Shown: positions 27,263 through 37,705 of the stretch, piece after piece | How the letters are laid out: each line of letters starts with the position of its first letter | How positions within the stretch are numbered: position 1 is the first letter of the stretch | NCBI GenBank assembly: GCA_015698045.1 | Contig: BLAL01000236.1 | Coordinates: forward strand, 248,001-312,000 | DNA: 64,000 nt | Source: Rhizophagus clarus | Taxonomy: Eukaryota > Glomeromycota > Glomeromycetes > Glomerales > Glomeraceae | Reading direction: 5' to 3' | The notes under the pieces: generated by a model | Told to the model about the DNA's origin: nothing | Databases searched by the model: none | Seen by the model: only the letters and a program-made list of their open reading frames with translations | Made by a program: the position numbers and the translations under genes

Positions 27263-29389
27263 TTAATTAGAACCAGCTGTATTAGCTGAGTCCGAGGAAA
27301 ATGAGGAAGAAGCAATCGATCTGATAAAACTGCTAATAGAGTTGGCAAGCATATCCAATTTGTTCTCAATAGCCAAATGCTTCGCGTTAATGGCTTGAAT
27401 TTCATCGTAAGTTTGGGTGGAAGAGGGAGCCATATGAGAAGTAGAAGATAAAGAAGAAATATCAGGGATATCAACAGGAGCGGAGATGGGAGCTCTAACT
27501 GGTCGTGAAGGAATGAAACCAGGAGATAAGGGGTTGAGAGTCGTTTGTATGGGCGAAGCGGTGGGTCGAGAGGAGACCTGCTTAACAGTAGAATCAGGTA
27601 TAGCCGGTGCGTCTACGAGCATATCAGAAATCTGATTGGTAGCTGGGATGTCAGGCGGGGGTAGCAAACCTAGGTGCTGCTCAATACGAGTCATACGTCT
27701 ATCGTTGAGCTCTAAGGCTGTGATATGATCACGGACGTCAGCCATATCTTGTTGGAGAGATTTCAACAAGGATAAAATATTAGCAGTCTCGTGAGGAGAC
27801 ATAGTAGTAGCTTGATTAGGTGATGAAAGGAGAGGAGGAGAACGTAAGACCGTAGAAAAAGATACTGAACGGTCACGTTTGTCATTGGATTTAGAGCGAT
27901 CTCAGTGAGGATTGGTATTAAGTCGGGTGTTAGCCAAGGGCTTTGGTGACTGAGAGGATTGAGAATTGCCAGGACCTTTTAAGCGCAAGCGTGAACGAGA
28001 GCCAGAGCGTGAATGTTCCTTAGGTCGGGCAGGTTGGTTGATATTGAAGCGTTCTTTAAGTGCAGCCACCGGGTTTCTACCCCTAGTATGACCTCTATCT
28101 TGGCGGCTTAGGCACTGACTGGAAGCACAGCCTAATTTACCACATCTGTGGCAAAGTTTATTAGTATTATCTGGGAGGTTCCATTGCAATGTGTGACCTC
28201 GAAAACCAATGATCTGTTTCATAGCGGCATCCATGGTTTCTTGTGAATTGAACGTGACATAAGCCCATCGCTTGGGTTTGTAGGAGTTCAGGGAGAGGGG
28301 AACATTGACAGCCTTGGCACCAAGATCTCTAGTGAGAGGAGCCAGGTCAATATCTTTGGTGTTAAGAGATAATTGTGTGAGCGTAGCAACGAATGCTCTG
28401 CGTGAGGATTTTTGATCAACTGTATAGTGACACAGGGTCACCCGGAGACAGGTGGAGAAGCAGTAAACGGCACATTGGGTGTCAAAGCGAGTGATAGAAA
28501 GGGCAGAATCGTAAACAATTCTGGCTTGTTGTACTTTGGCATTTTTCCTGGAGTAAACTCGACAGGATTGAATGTTACCAAATTTCTTGAAATAAGACAT
28601 GATATTGTCTTTGGTTAAGAAGAAAGGAATATCAGTAACTTGGATGGCTCGGAGGTCCTCATCACTCTGGAGCTGCTTGGGATCGTGGGCATGAAATACA
28701 AGATCTGGGAACTGTTGGTGAGCAGCACCAACGCAGGCATCACGGGCCTCCTTGGATTGGAAATGAATAACGAGGCGTTTGGCATCACCAGAACCAGTCA
28801 TTCTTGCTTTACCGGTGTACGATTCGTACATTTCTAAAAAGGTATTGTTGACGGCATCAATCAATGCCTTATTTGTAGGGAAGTTTTTTAAAGTGTCAGA
28901 GGCAGAGTTGGAGGCAGCTGCAGCTTGAAAATCATTTCTGTCGATGGAGAAGGTTGGAGACTGAACAAGGAATTGATCAACCGGGGGATCATCATCAGTA
29001 GCCTTATCAGGCGACGCGTTAGGGGGGGATACAGGAGTCATTGTTCTAGCATGCATCGACGCGTTGAGGCCATCAAACGCGTTACCGTTAGGCGCAGAAA
29101 GAGCCGCAGTCATATTCGGATGGGAGGAGAGAGAAGTTGAGGCAGTATTATTTTCTTTAGAAGGAGAAGAGGGACCTTCCACTTCAACGTCAGCCGCTGG
29201 GCCGGCAACGATATCTTCATCCATAGCTTGTTCGGTGATAGTTCTAGAGCATTTTTGCTGGACGGTGTTTTCACCGTCAGAACCAGAGTTATCAGAGTTG
29301 TTATTGTTATTTCGTCGTTCTTGGCAGCTGGCCTTCCTACTATTAGGATTAAAGGAGCCGCGGCCTCGTCTAGCAATGTTATTAGGCAT
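27263..29389 (-). pseudogene. LINE copy 3 ORF1: best preserved ORF1, one stop
   Basis: ATG at 29389 (MPNNIARRGRGSFNPNSRK). Segments in order: an Asn/Ser-rich N-terminus; FLEMYESYTGKARMTGSGD; a first RNA-binding-like fold (RAIQVTDIPFFLTKDN...); a second (AFVATLTQLSLNTKDIDL...); a zinc knuckle CHRCGKLGCASSQC, i.e. C-x2-C-x4-C-x4-C with Cys in the place of the usual His; an Arg/Ser-rich linker; then, after TGA at 27902-27904, a helical C-terminus (LLKSLQQDMADVRDHITALE) ending AGSN. The stop is the only disruption, and the frame continues unchanged. The product should bind LINE RNA in the ribonucleoprotein particle (known role of LINE ORF1 proteins). Confidence 0.82.
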
Positions 29390-29493
29390 ATTTGAGGACT
29401 TTTAGGTAGGGAAAACTATAAGTTTTTGTGAAAAAAGTGTTAGCTAAAAAAAATGGACAGAGTGATCAGCGGAAAAAAGTGCGCAGATCGTTT

Positions 29494-29507
29494 GAATTTA
29501 AATTCAA
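29494..29507. repeat. LINE target-site copy 5
   Basis: GAATTTAAATTCAA between the 5' end of copy 3 and the 3' end of copy 4. Confidence 0.88.
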
Positions 29508-29765
29508 GGCAAACGCGGCATAGTAGCCAATATCTTTATTAATTATTATTTAATCGATACAATTTATAAAAAATAAAAAGAAAACAAAAATAAAATAAAA
29601 CTAACTAAAAATAAAGCTATATAGTCTCCTAAGTAAAAATAAAGTAATAAAAATTAATCTAAAAGAATAATCACATTACACTAAATTTCCCTAGATCTTC
29701 CCCCTTGATATATTCCAACCAAAGTAGAAGCAACTATGCTAACATAATAACGGATAACACGCCCA

Positions 29766-32700
29766 CTATAAAAATCGACATCCCATCCTGCAAAAGCTGT
29801 TATTAAGTAGCACCGTTAGACGACCCATAAAACCCGACAAATGATTATACCATGGTAATCCCTGAGTCATCGAGTTCCTAATCCAATCGGTTCCAGAGTC
29901 ACGTGGAGTCACGAAATGGGTCAGAGGAGGTAACGAAGAGAAAGGCACATACGTGGAAGCAGGCAAATTAGAAGGCTGAGGAGTAGTTTTTAATTTAAGA
30001 GTAATGTGCATCGCATCTTCCCATCGACTTTTGTCATAAGTACGCGGATTCCAGATGCGTCTTCTAAGTTTCTGGATAAAATTGTTGTGAATCGCAGCTA
30101 CAACCTTCATAGCAGACTGCCTAGGAATGGATAATTCTACGAATAAATCAATAAAAAGTTTGGGCAAGCAACCCCGAATGAGAGCATATGAGGACCAATT
30201 AGAAGAGGAGATGGACCAGCAAGAAAGAGAAGAAAGCTTCCTAATCATCGGCGTGGGATCCACATCAGCCAATTCACCAGCATCACGAAGCTTGGAGAAT
30301 AAATGATTCTGGTAGGATTGTAAAATCTGGTGCATAACGGTACGTCGTTTGGAGCAAAGAATAAAGTGCATCAGATCTTCTTTGCGAATGCAGCATGAGC
30401 GGCACGTTAAAAGATCAATATAAAGATCAGGACGTGTAATTTTCAACTTCTCCAGGAGAGGCAAGTCATCAAGGAAAAGCTTAAATTTGAAAGTACAGTG
30501 TCTTGAGGCGTGTTGAGCTTGGAAGGAAGCGTCGTGAGATGGAGAGTAGTTAAGGGTGAACCAGGTAAGATCCCAGTCCACGATATAGTGTTCACGATCA
30601 GTCAAGCAATAAGTGAACTGAAAACGTTTGAGTGATAAAAGGTCCCTCATGTAGATAGCCTGATAATAAGCCTTAAAGAGGCGCCTAGGATTGGATTCAC
30701 AGATAATGTCATCGTAAACCAAGCGGACATTGTGCGAAGAGGTGATGATGGCCTCAGGAAGAGGAAAAGCATCATCTGATTGATGCGCAGAGTTAGCGAG
30801 GGAGTCGGCAAAATCATTCCAATAATTGCCATCGTGACCTTTGACTTTGACGGGAAGAACCAACAGCCGTTTCTCACAAATACAACATTCTATAGAGGCC
30901 CAAAGTTCAAAATTGGTGGTTTTGTAAAAGAATCGACTGTTAGTATAAGTATAGGAAGCGCAAGAACGCAAACCATCTATAGCGGCTTGAGAATCCGTAT
31001 ATAAAGAAACAACGGAATCATTAGGAGTGACACTCAAAGCAGCAAAAATTGCAGCAGCTTCAGCTCTAGCGGAAGAGGGCCAGCATCGGATAGAGCCATG
31101 TGCATAAGCAGCAACAGAGTTCAAGTATCCAGCATCGTGAATGATTTGGACCCAAGACCAATCCATCGAAACATCAGGCGATCCAAGGTTAATAAGAGAA
31201 CCATCGGTATAATACCGGTAATGAGAACCTGCTGGAAGAACGATAGGAGAAGGGAGTTCAGGTGTATTGCACAAAATTGCAGGGCTTGTTGAATCACCTT
31301 CGACCACTGGAATAGAGGAAGAAAAATCTGGAGAGATAGATAGACGATTGTAATATGAAACCACTGTACTACAAAGGTCAGCCCAGGAATAGGGGGAAAT
31401 CACATCTATGGTAGTTTGCCGGATGCGATCACAGTTGGTAGGGAGAATCAAAGACCTCGAAAGGGAGACCGTAAAAGTACACCTAGGTTCAACAGCGGTG
31501 TACTTATTGGCAGCTGGGAAGGGAACATAAGCATCGCAGCCCGGGCATGGGTGGAGACGAATAACATCACCAGAAGAGGAAAGGCAATCAGATGTCCAGT
31601 GAACGATTATACATGTGTCTTTCTTAGGTTGAACGGTAAGCTGTTTACCGAAAAGAGGAGCAGCGTTACCATCTAGGGTAACAAGCCAATGCCTATTCTT
31701 TTGATTAGTAGTAACACCAGGAACTAGAGAAACAACAGGGACTTCCGTAGGCGTACACACGTAACGATCGTATAAACGGTCATGAGAGTTAGGGATGGTA
31801 GTAGTAGCCTGAATATCCAGATACCATTTGTGTGGGAGGGAACGACCACGTTTGTCAGGTAATAGAGCAATATAAGCGGATCGATAGGCAGTCCAGGAAA
31901 CCAGGTGGGTGCCAGTAGACGTGATCAACTGCGAGAGATAATACAAATGACGTCTTCGGAGGACCTTAAGAGAAGCCTTAAAAATGGTAGGACTCATACA
32001 TAAATATAAAGAAGTATGGCCAGGTAGGGTAAGGTCCGGACATAGTGAGGAAGAATTAGCATGTTGCAGGCGGAAGGGGGTCGATACCATGGAGGCAAGA
32101 GTGCAGGCGATATAGTCACATTTGAAAGCATTCATGTTAGACCACAAAGACCAATCAGTCACCATCAAAGGAGAAACAGGAATTAAAAATTGAAATTGAA
32201 TCAACTTTAGTCTATAAACGAATAAACGTTGAATAAAAGATGTAGAAGAATTAGCCATTAAAAATAAATTATTGACATGACATTGAATCAAATGAGAAGA
32301 TAAATTAATCAGTCCCAGAGCTTGGGAAAGATATAATATAGAATTGGGAAGAGTTCGAGAAAAGTTAGCCTTATGTTTAACCAGCGAGCGAATGAGCCTG
32401 GTAGCAACGTAACAGTCCTTATCCGAAAGGTGAGTGACTTGCATGCGGTATTCTAGCTTGGGGATAAGCACCGTGTTGTAGAGATAAACGACTTGCTTAG
32501 CCATTAGTTTAGCCGGGCGAAGAGTAGCGGCGAAGGAATTGCACTCATTAGCAACTTGTTTCTTGACGAAATCCCGAGAGCCTTTAATGTTAAACCACAC
32601 CCCGAGAAAGCGAAAAGAGGAAGTAATAGAGATAGGAGTAACAGAAATGGAGGAAATACGATTTAAAGAGGATAGAGACAAGTGAAATTCCACAGGGGAA

Positions 32701-35399
32701 ATATTAGAAGTGGTAGTTAAGGGTAAAGAATTGGAAATCAAGACATATTTGTGATGATTAGCAGAAGTATTATTCAAGGCATAAAATTCTTCCGTGATGG
32801 ATAACATATGTTCTAAACCAGATTTAGACGATGAGATAAGAGTAGAATCATCCATAAAGACCAGGTTGTTAATGAGAAGATGTGAAGTATCAACAACAAG
32901 CATGTCAAGCAGTGAGGGAGAGCGCAAAATATAGGGATCCGTCATTTCTTTCTTTAAAACAGATAAGAGGGGATCGATATAAATGACCCAGAGAAGCGGA
33001 GAAATCACCTCGCCTTGATCAATACCAATGCGAACCTGATAAGAAGGAGTATCACCATAAGCGGTAAAAACACGATTCGATCGACTCATAAAAAGTGACA
33101 AGATGAGTTGAATGGAAGAGGCAGGCAAACGAATACGTTCTAAAGCGAATTTCAACATGGTGAGATGAACAGAGTCAAACGCCTTAGAAATATCCTGAGA
33201 GAGGATCCACAAGGGGGAATTGGTACATTTCGCATCATGAATAATAGATTCTAAAGTTATAATAGGATCACGGCAAGTTCCTCCAGGTAGGCCAGCAAAG
33301 TTACCACCAGTGAGAACATTATGAGCAGCAAGGATGGAAGATAAGCGGTTGTAGAAAAGCTTGACAAAAGATTTCCGTATAACTTCCAAGAGCGTGATAG
33401 GCCGGGTATTTTGCAATTGACATCGCCATTCATGCGGTTTGGGAATTGGGAATACCATAGCCTGACGCCATAGGTCGGAAATGTTCGCGGAAGCAAAACA
33501 TTTACGAATCAAAGTTAGAAGTAGAGCATTGGCGGTAGGGCCGAAGTGTTTGAGCATTTCGTAAGTGATCATGGAGGGGCCAGGAGCCTTGCCATTGGGC
33601 ATGGAGGAAATAGTGCTTAACCATTCATCCAAGGAGGGGGGAGATAAAAGAGAATCATAGATCGTGGGCGAAATTGAGTCCATGGGTGAATACTCAGATT
33701 GCCATCTATCAGGTAAAGCAGAGACAGACGAAGGCGGGGTAGACTTGATAGGGACCGCGTGCTGGAAATGATTGACCACAGCATCCGAAATGTCTAAAGG
33801 GTCGGTCAGCAAACGAGGAGCAGTAGGATGATCAATGAAAACACGATCCAACACGATCCTTCGACGGGAACGTGAGAGCGCTGAATTGATAAAAGAGGAG
33901 ATGTCAGTATCAAAATTGAGATCACGTTTCTCAATATGAGATTTGATAGAAAGGTCTTGATATTCTTTTTCTTTCAAAAGGTGTAAACCTCTTAACAAAG
34001 AAGAGGAGTGAGATAAAGTGTCTAGAATATGCTTGAAATTGTCTACCCGACAGGAAGAAAGAGTATGGGGCAAGACGGGAACAGTAGTAAAACAAGATTT
34101 GTAAAAGTGAAATATATTATTCAAACGAACAAGGTAAACAGTCCATTTGCGATCATGTGAGGAAGAAAAGGAGTGCGGATATTTCCGCAAAAGTCTAATA
34201 GAATGAAGAACCCGATTGAGGAAGCGATAATGCTGTATGAGAGTTTCCAATTCCTTAGGAAGTTTTGGGATATGATCATTGCCGATCGTGCGTGAGGGTA
34301 AAACTGCAGTTGCTCCAGCAATAATAGAGGAGTGTAAATATTCGCACATCCGGTTGATATGCCAAGAGGCAAAGGTGTTGGGAGATACAGTACAGGAAGC
34401 ATCTATATGGGCTGAAAAGTCATCCCACAGAGCTGGAGAAACGGAGTCCAAAAGAAAAATACGTCGTGTACGCCTTTTAAGCTGGCGGGCACGGGCCACT
34501 TTGACAGAAGAACTTAGAAGGGAGGAGTCAAAATAAGTGACGACAGGATTATGATCAGATAGAGAACTATCGCAGGCGTCAGAAATAATAGAAGTAAGTA
34601 AAAAGGATTTGAGAAGAGGGCACGACCAAATATAATCAATGCGAGTAATAACGTCTGCACGATGAAAAGTGCCCAAAGAAGCAGAAGAATTAACAGGAGT
34701 AAAGTCCACGTAACCGCTGCTCAAAAGGAAGTTGAAAAGTCTGTGAATACGTTTGGAGGCAATTTGAGGTTGATTGAAAAATATGGGGTAAAACTGATCT
34801 AAATGCAAATTAAAATCCCCACAGATGGCATGATGAAAGCCTAGTCGCTTAGTGTCCGAGAGAGCTTGGATAAGCAAGTCTATAGTGGTATCGCGCAAGG
34901 CTTGATCCGAGGTAGGGGGTATGTAAACTACGAAGATTCGCAACTTAATGTTGCCTTTGAAGTACAAGTCAACAGAAAGTAAGCGTGATGAATGGGAAGT
35001 GTATGTGTGAACGTGAGGAGCCAAAGAATTCTCGATGAATAATGAAACACCGCCAGAAGAGCGGATGTGGAGTGACGTATCCAGGGAAGAGGAAAAAACT
35101 GTATAATTAGAGAGGCGCTTTGATAGAAATTGCATTTGCTTGGGGAGTAAATGGGTGTCAACAACACCTCCAAAGGAAATATGCTTAAGAGAAAAGAAGT
35201 TATTCAATTGTTCTATTTTGTTTTGAGAATGCATTTTTAAGCCATTAATATTAAACGAAGAAATATTAAAAGAATTAGATAGGGGAGGGGATAAGGAAGT
35301 AGAAGAAAATAAAGAGTCTTGTAAAGAAAGATTTTCTATGTCTACAGGGTTGGGAGGATTACGAACGAAAGAGTCATAATTAAAATTATTGTCTGTCAT
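29766..35399 (-). CDS. LINE ORF2 polyprotein: APE endonuclease, reverse transcriptase, RNase H
   Basis: An uninterrupted frame of 1877 codons from the MTDNN start at 35399, chosen because copies 1 and 3 share this ATG. An in-frame ATG 21 bp upstream (35420) is not conserved. Counting from 35420: APE endonuclease about 50-300 (FNISSFNING; VVDTHL, with Asp where Glu is usual; GDFN at 201-204; SDHN at 288-291). Reverse transcriptase about 600-960 (NGKAPGPS, QDISKAFDS with D743, DQGEVISPLLW, FMDD 855-858, FRFLGVWF). Then a CPGC pair near 1292. RNase H about 1400-1545 with D1406, E1454, D1476 and D1539. A C-terminal C-x2-C-x8-H-x3-C motif at 1673-1689. The domain order is that of fungal APE-type LINEs with RNase H. 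It would nick the target and reverse-transcribe element RNA in the nucleus. ORF1 ends 50 nt upstream in another frame, so reinitiation is likely. Confidence 0.93.
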   Translation of the reverse strand: MTDNNFNYDSFVRNPPNPVDIENLSLQDSLFSSTSLSPPLSNSFNISSFNINGLKMHSQNKIEQLNNFFSLKHISFGGVVDTHLLPKQMQFLSKRLSNYTVFSSSLDTSLHIRSSGGVSLFIENSLAPHVHTYTSHSSRLLSVDLYFKGNIKLRIFVVYIPPTSDQALRDTTIDLLIQALSDTKRLGFHHAICGDFNLHLDQFYPIFFNQPQIASKRIHRLFNFLLSSGYVDFTPVNSSASLGTFHRADVITRIDYIWSCPLLKSFLLTSIISDACDSSLSDHNPVVTYFDSSLLSSSVKVARARQLKRRTRRIFLLDSVSPALWDDFSAHIDASCTVSPNTFASWHINRMCEYLHSSIIAGATAVLPSRTIGNDHIPKLPKELETLIQHYRFLNRVLHSIRLLRKYPHSFSSSHDRKWTVYLVRLNNIFHFYKSCFTTVPVLPHTLSSCRVDNFKHILDTLSHSSSLLRGLHLLKEKEYQDLSIKSHIEKRDLNFDTDISSFINSALSRSRRRIVLDRVFIDHPTAPRLLTDPLDISDAVVNHFQHAVPIKSTPPSSVSALPDRWQSEYSPMDSISPTIYDSLLSPPSLDEWLSTISSMPNGKAPGPSMITYEMLKHFGPTANALLLTLIRKCFASANISDLWRQAMVFPIPKPHEWRCQLQNTRPITLLEVIRKSFVKLFYNRLSSILAAHNVLTGGNFAGLPGGTCRDPIITLESIIHDAKCTNSPLWILSQDISKAFDSVHLTMLKFALERIRLPASSIQLILSLFMSRSNRVFTAYGDTPSYQVRIGIDQGEVISPLLWVIYIDPLLSVLKKEMTDPYILRSPSLLDMLVVDTSHLLINNLVFMDDSTLISSSKSGLEHMLSITEEFYALNNTSANHHKYVLISNSLPLTTTSNISPVEFHLSLSSLNRISSISVTPISITSSFRFLGVWFNIKGSRDFVKKQVANECNSFAATLRPAKLMAKQVVYLYNTVLIPKLEYRMQVTHLSDKDCYVATRLIRSLVKHKANFSRTLPNSILYLSQALGLINLSSHLIQCHVNNLFLMANSSTSFIQRLFVYRLKLIQFQFLIPVSPLMVTDWSLWSNMNAFKCDYIACTLASMVSTPFRLQHANSSSLCPDLTLPGHTSLYLCMSPTIFKASLKVLRRRHLYYLSQLITSTGTHLVSWTAYRSAYIALLPDKRGRSLPHKWYLDIQATTTIPNSHDRLYDRYVCTPTEVPVVSLVPGVTTNQKNRHWLVTLDGNAAPLFGKQLTVQPKKDTCIIVHWTSDCLSSSGDVIRLHPCPGCDAYVPFPAANKYTAVEPRCTFTVSLSRSLILPTNCDRIRQTTIDVISPYSWADLCSTVVSYYNRLSISPDFSSSIPVVEGDSTSPAILCNTPELPSPIVLPAGSHYRYYTDGSLINLGSPDVSMDWSWVQIIHDAGYLNSVAAYAHGSIRCWPSSARAEAAAIFAALSVTPNDSVVSLYTDSQAAIDGLRSCASYTYTNSRFFYKTTNFELWASIECCICEKRLLVLPVKVKGHDGNYWNDFADSLANSAHQSDDAFPLPEAIITSSHNVRLVYDDIICESNPRRLFKAYYQAIYMRDLLSLKRFQFTYCLTDREHYIVDWDLTWFTLNYSPSHDASFQAQHASRHCTFKFKLFLDDLPLLEKLKITRPDLYIDLLTCRSCCIRKEDLMHFILCSKRRTVMHQILQSYQNHLFSKLRDAGELADVDPTPMIRKLSSLSCWSISSSNWSSYALIRGCLPKLFIDLFVELSIPRQSAMKVVAAIHNNFIQKLRRRIWNPRTYDKSRWEDAMHITLKLKTTPQPSNLPASTYVPFSSLPPLTHFVTPRDSGTDWIRNSMTQGLPWYNHLSGFMGRLTVLLNNSFCRMGCRFL

Positions 35400-35449
35400 T
35401 AAAACACTATGATAAATCATACGGGGAAGGAAGAGAAAAAAAGGAACAA

Positions 35450-37573
35450 TTATTTGGAACTGGCTGTATCAGCCGAGTTCGAGGTAGGAGAGGTGTTAAT
35501 TGAACCAATAAAGCTGCCGATGGAGGCTACGAGCATGTCCATTTTACTTTCAATGGCTGAATGCTTTTCATTGATAGCCTGAATTTCGGCGTTGGCATGT
35601 TTCGGGGAGAGGATGGGAGCAGAGGGTGTAACAACAGCCGAGGATGAGGTGCTAGTGGGAACTACATGAGATGTCGAAGGGACAAAATCAGGTAAAAGGG
35701 GGTTGAGAGGACGCGAATGTGATATGGAAGGAGGAGAAACAGGCACCAACGAAGGATGAGAAACATCGGGTTGATCGATGTTCATGTCAGAAGATTGTAC
35801 AGTAGTGGGTGAAACAAAGGACAACGGTTGTAAACCAATGTGCCGTTCTATACAAGTCATACGTTGGTCATTAAGTTCGAGTGCTGTGATGCGATCGCGT
35901 ACATCAGCCATGTCCTGCTGCAAAGCCTTTAGCAAGGAAAGAATTGCACTGGCGTCCTGTGAGGACAAGGAAGGTGGCTGGATGCGCGGGGAAGAAAGAG
36001 GGGGAGTGCGTGCCGCAGCAGAGAACGAGACTGAACGGTCACGTTTCTCATTAGATTTAGAGCGATTTCACGGATTATTGGGAGTGGTTGCCTTAGACTG
36101 TGTAGAAGAGGAATGCTGGTGTTGAGGGGGGCGAGAGTTGTCAGGACCCTTAGAGCGCGAACGCGAGTGAGAGCGTGAGCGCGAAGAAGTTTTGGGGCGA
36201 GAGAGCTGACCAACGTGGAAACGTTCTTTGAGTGCAGCTACAGAGTTTCGATCGCGAGTTCTGCCTCGTTGTTGTCGGAGTGGGCATTGATTAGGAGCAC
36301 ACCCTAACTTACCACATCGGTGGCAAAGTTTGTTAGTATCGTCAGGGAGATTCCATTGTAGTGTGTGACCTTGAAAGCCGATAAGTTGTTCCATGGCGGC
36401 ATCCATAAGTTCCTGGGAAGGGAAAGTAATGTAGGCCCATCTTTTGGGTTTATAAGAATTAAGAGACAGGGGGATGTTAACAGCTTTAGCACCAAGTTCT
36501 CTGATGAGAGGAGCTAAATCGATGTCCTTAGTATTAGGGGGCAGCTGAGTGAGGGTGGCTACAAATGCACGATGAGAGGATTTCTGATCCATCGTGTAGT
36601 GGCACGGGGTAACTCTGAGGCAAGTCGAGAAGCAATATACCGCCCATTGGGAGTTAAACCGGTCGATTGATTGCGCCGAGTCATAGACAATACGAGCCTG
36701 CTGAACTTTGGCATTTTTCCTGGAGTAAACTCGACAGGATGCAATGTTACCGAATTTCTTGAAGTAGGAGATGACATTGTCTTTGGTGAGGAAGAAGGGA
36801 ATGTCAGTGACTTGAATGGCTCGGAGATCTTCATTGCTCCAGAGCTGTCTGGGATCGTGTGCATGGAATACAAGGTCTGGGAACTGCTGGTGGGCAGCAC
36901 CAACACAAGCATCACGTGCTGCTGAAGTTTGGAAGTGAATAACGAGGCGCTTGGAATCACCAGAACCAGTCATACGTGCTTTACCGGTGTACGACTCATA
37001 CATTTCCAGAAAGGTGTTGTTAACTGCATCAATTAGTGCCTTATTCGTAGGGAAGTTTTTTAAAGTTTCAGGGGCCGAGTTGGGAGCGGCCGCAGCTTGG
37101 TAATCATTTCTATCAAAGGAAAAGGTGGGAGACGGGATAGGTATAAGATCAACAGGTGAATCATCAGCAGTAGCCTTATTAGGCGACGCGTTAGGGGGGG
37201 ATGCAGAAGTCGTTGTTCTTGCATGCATAGACGCGTTGAGGCTATTAGACGCGTCGTTGGTGGGCGCAGAAGAGGCCGCAGCACTGTTCGGGGGAGAGGA
37301 GAAAGAAGGTGAAACAGTATTATTTTCTTTGGGAGGAGAAGAGAGACCGTCTACTCCAACGTCAGCCGCTGTATCGGTGACGAAGTCTTCATCCATAGTA
37401 TTTGCGGAGAGAGTTCTAGTACGTTTCTGCTGAGCGGCGCCTTCACCGTCAGAGCTGGAGTTGTCAGAGTTATTATTATTATTTCTTTTATTATGGCGTT
37501 GGGCCCTTCTACTATTAGTATTAGGGAGACCGCCGCCTCGTCTAGCAACGTTTTGGGAGTTGCGGGAGGATAT
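35450..37573 (-). pseudogene. LINE copy 4 ORF1: start lost and one internal stop
   Basis: The codon aligned with copy 2's ATG reads ATA at 37573-37571, and the frame then stays open (SSRNSQNVARRGGG...). The first downstream ATG is at 37396 (MDEDFVTDT). The protein has the same parts as copy 3, including the CHRCGKLGCAPNQC knuckle near 36310 and an Arg/Ser-rich linker. TGA at 36068-36070 precedes NRSKSNEKRDR, and the frame continues unchanged to 35450 (TASSK). That stop falls at the codon equivalent to the copy 3 stop. The copy therefore probably cannot supply its own full ORF1 protein even though ORF2 is open. Confidence 0.82.
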
Positions 37574-37664
37574 TTTAGATAGGAAAACTATGAGTTTATA
37601 TGATAAGTTTGTCTTGAGAAAAAATGGACAGAGTGATCAGCGGAAAAAGGAGCGCAGATCGTTT

Positions 37665-37678
37665 GAATTTAAATTCAA
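37665..37678. repeat. LINE target-site copy 6 (right outer edge)
   Basis: GAATTTAAATTCAA directly after the 5' end of copy 4, followed by ATTAACC... of the interrupted intron, which runs to the acceptor AG at 37704-37705. Confidence 0.88.
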
Positions 37679-37705
37679 ATTAACCAATCCATTTAATTGA
37701 ATCAG

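Larger units (their letters stand above)
21323..29493 (-). mobile_element. LINE copy 3 (subfamily A), moderately decayed
   Basis: About 8.17 kb on the minus strand. ORF1 begins MPNNIARRG like copy 1, and ORF2 shares SPDIYSSLLS with it. The 5' end ...GTGCGCAGATCGTTT matches copy 4 and is probably the complete element terminus. It is less damaged than copies 1 and 2: ORF1 has one stop and ORF2 a handful. Confidence 0.88.
29508..37664 (-). mobile_element. LINE copy 4 (subfamily B), intact ORF2
   Basis: About 8.16 kb on the minus strand, closest to the right edge of the array. ORF2 is uninterrupted; ORF1 has lost its start codon and has one internal stop. The 3' UTR is about 258 nt, with A-rich AATAAA-like stretches but no terminal poly(A). 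It ends with the same CTATGCCGCGTTTGCC as the other copies. Probably the youngest or least mutated full copy in the array. Confidence 0.9.

Noticed and set aside
4785..37664. The array as an assembly duplication of one LINE
   Set aside because: The four copies differ at many positions, have private deletions and a private foldback insertion, and a truncated copy lies between copies 1 and 2.
4785..37664. Array explained only by unequal crossing over
   Set aside because: It does not account for the 5'-truncated copy with its own target copies or for the differences between neighbours; it remains possible for later rearrangement.
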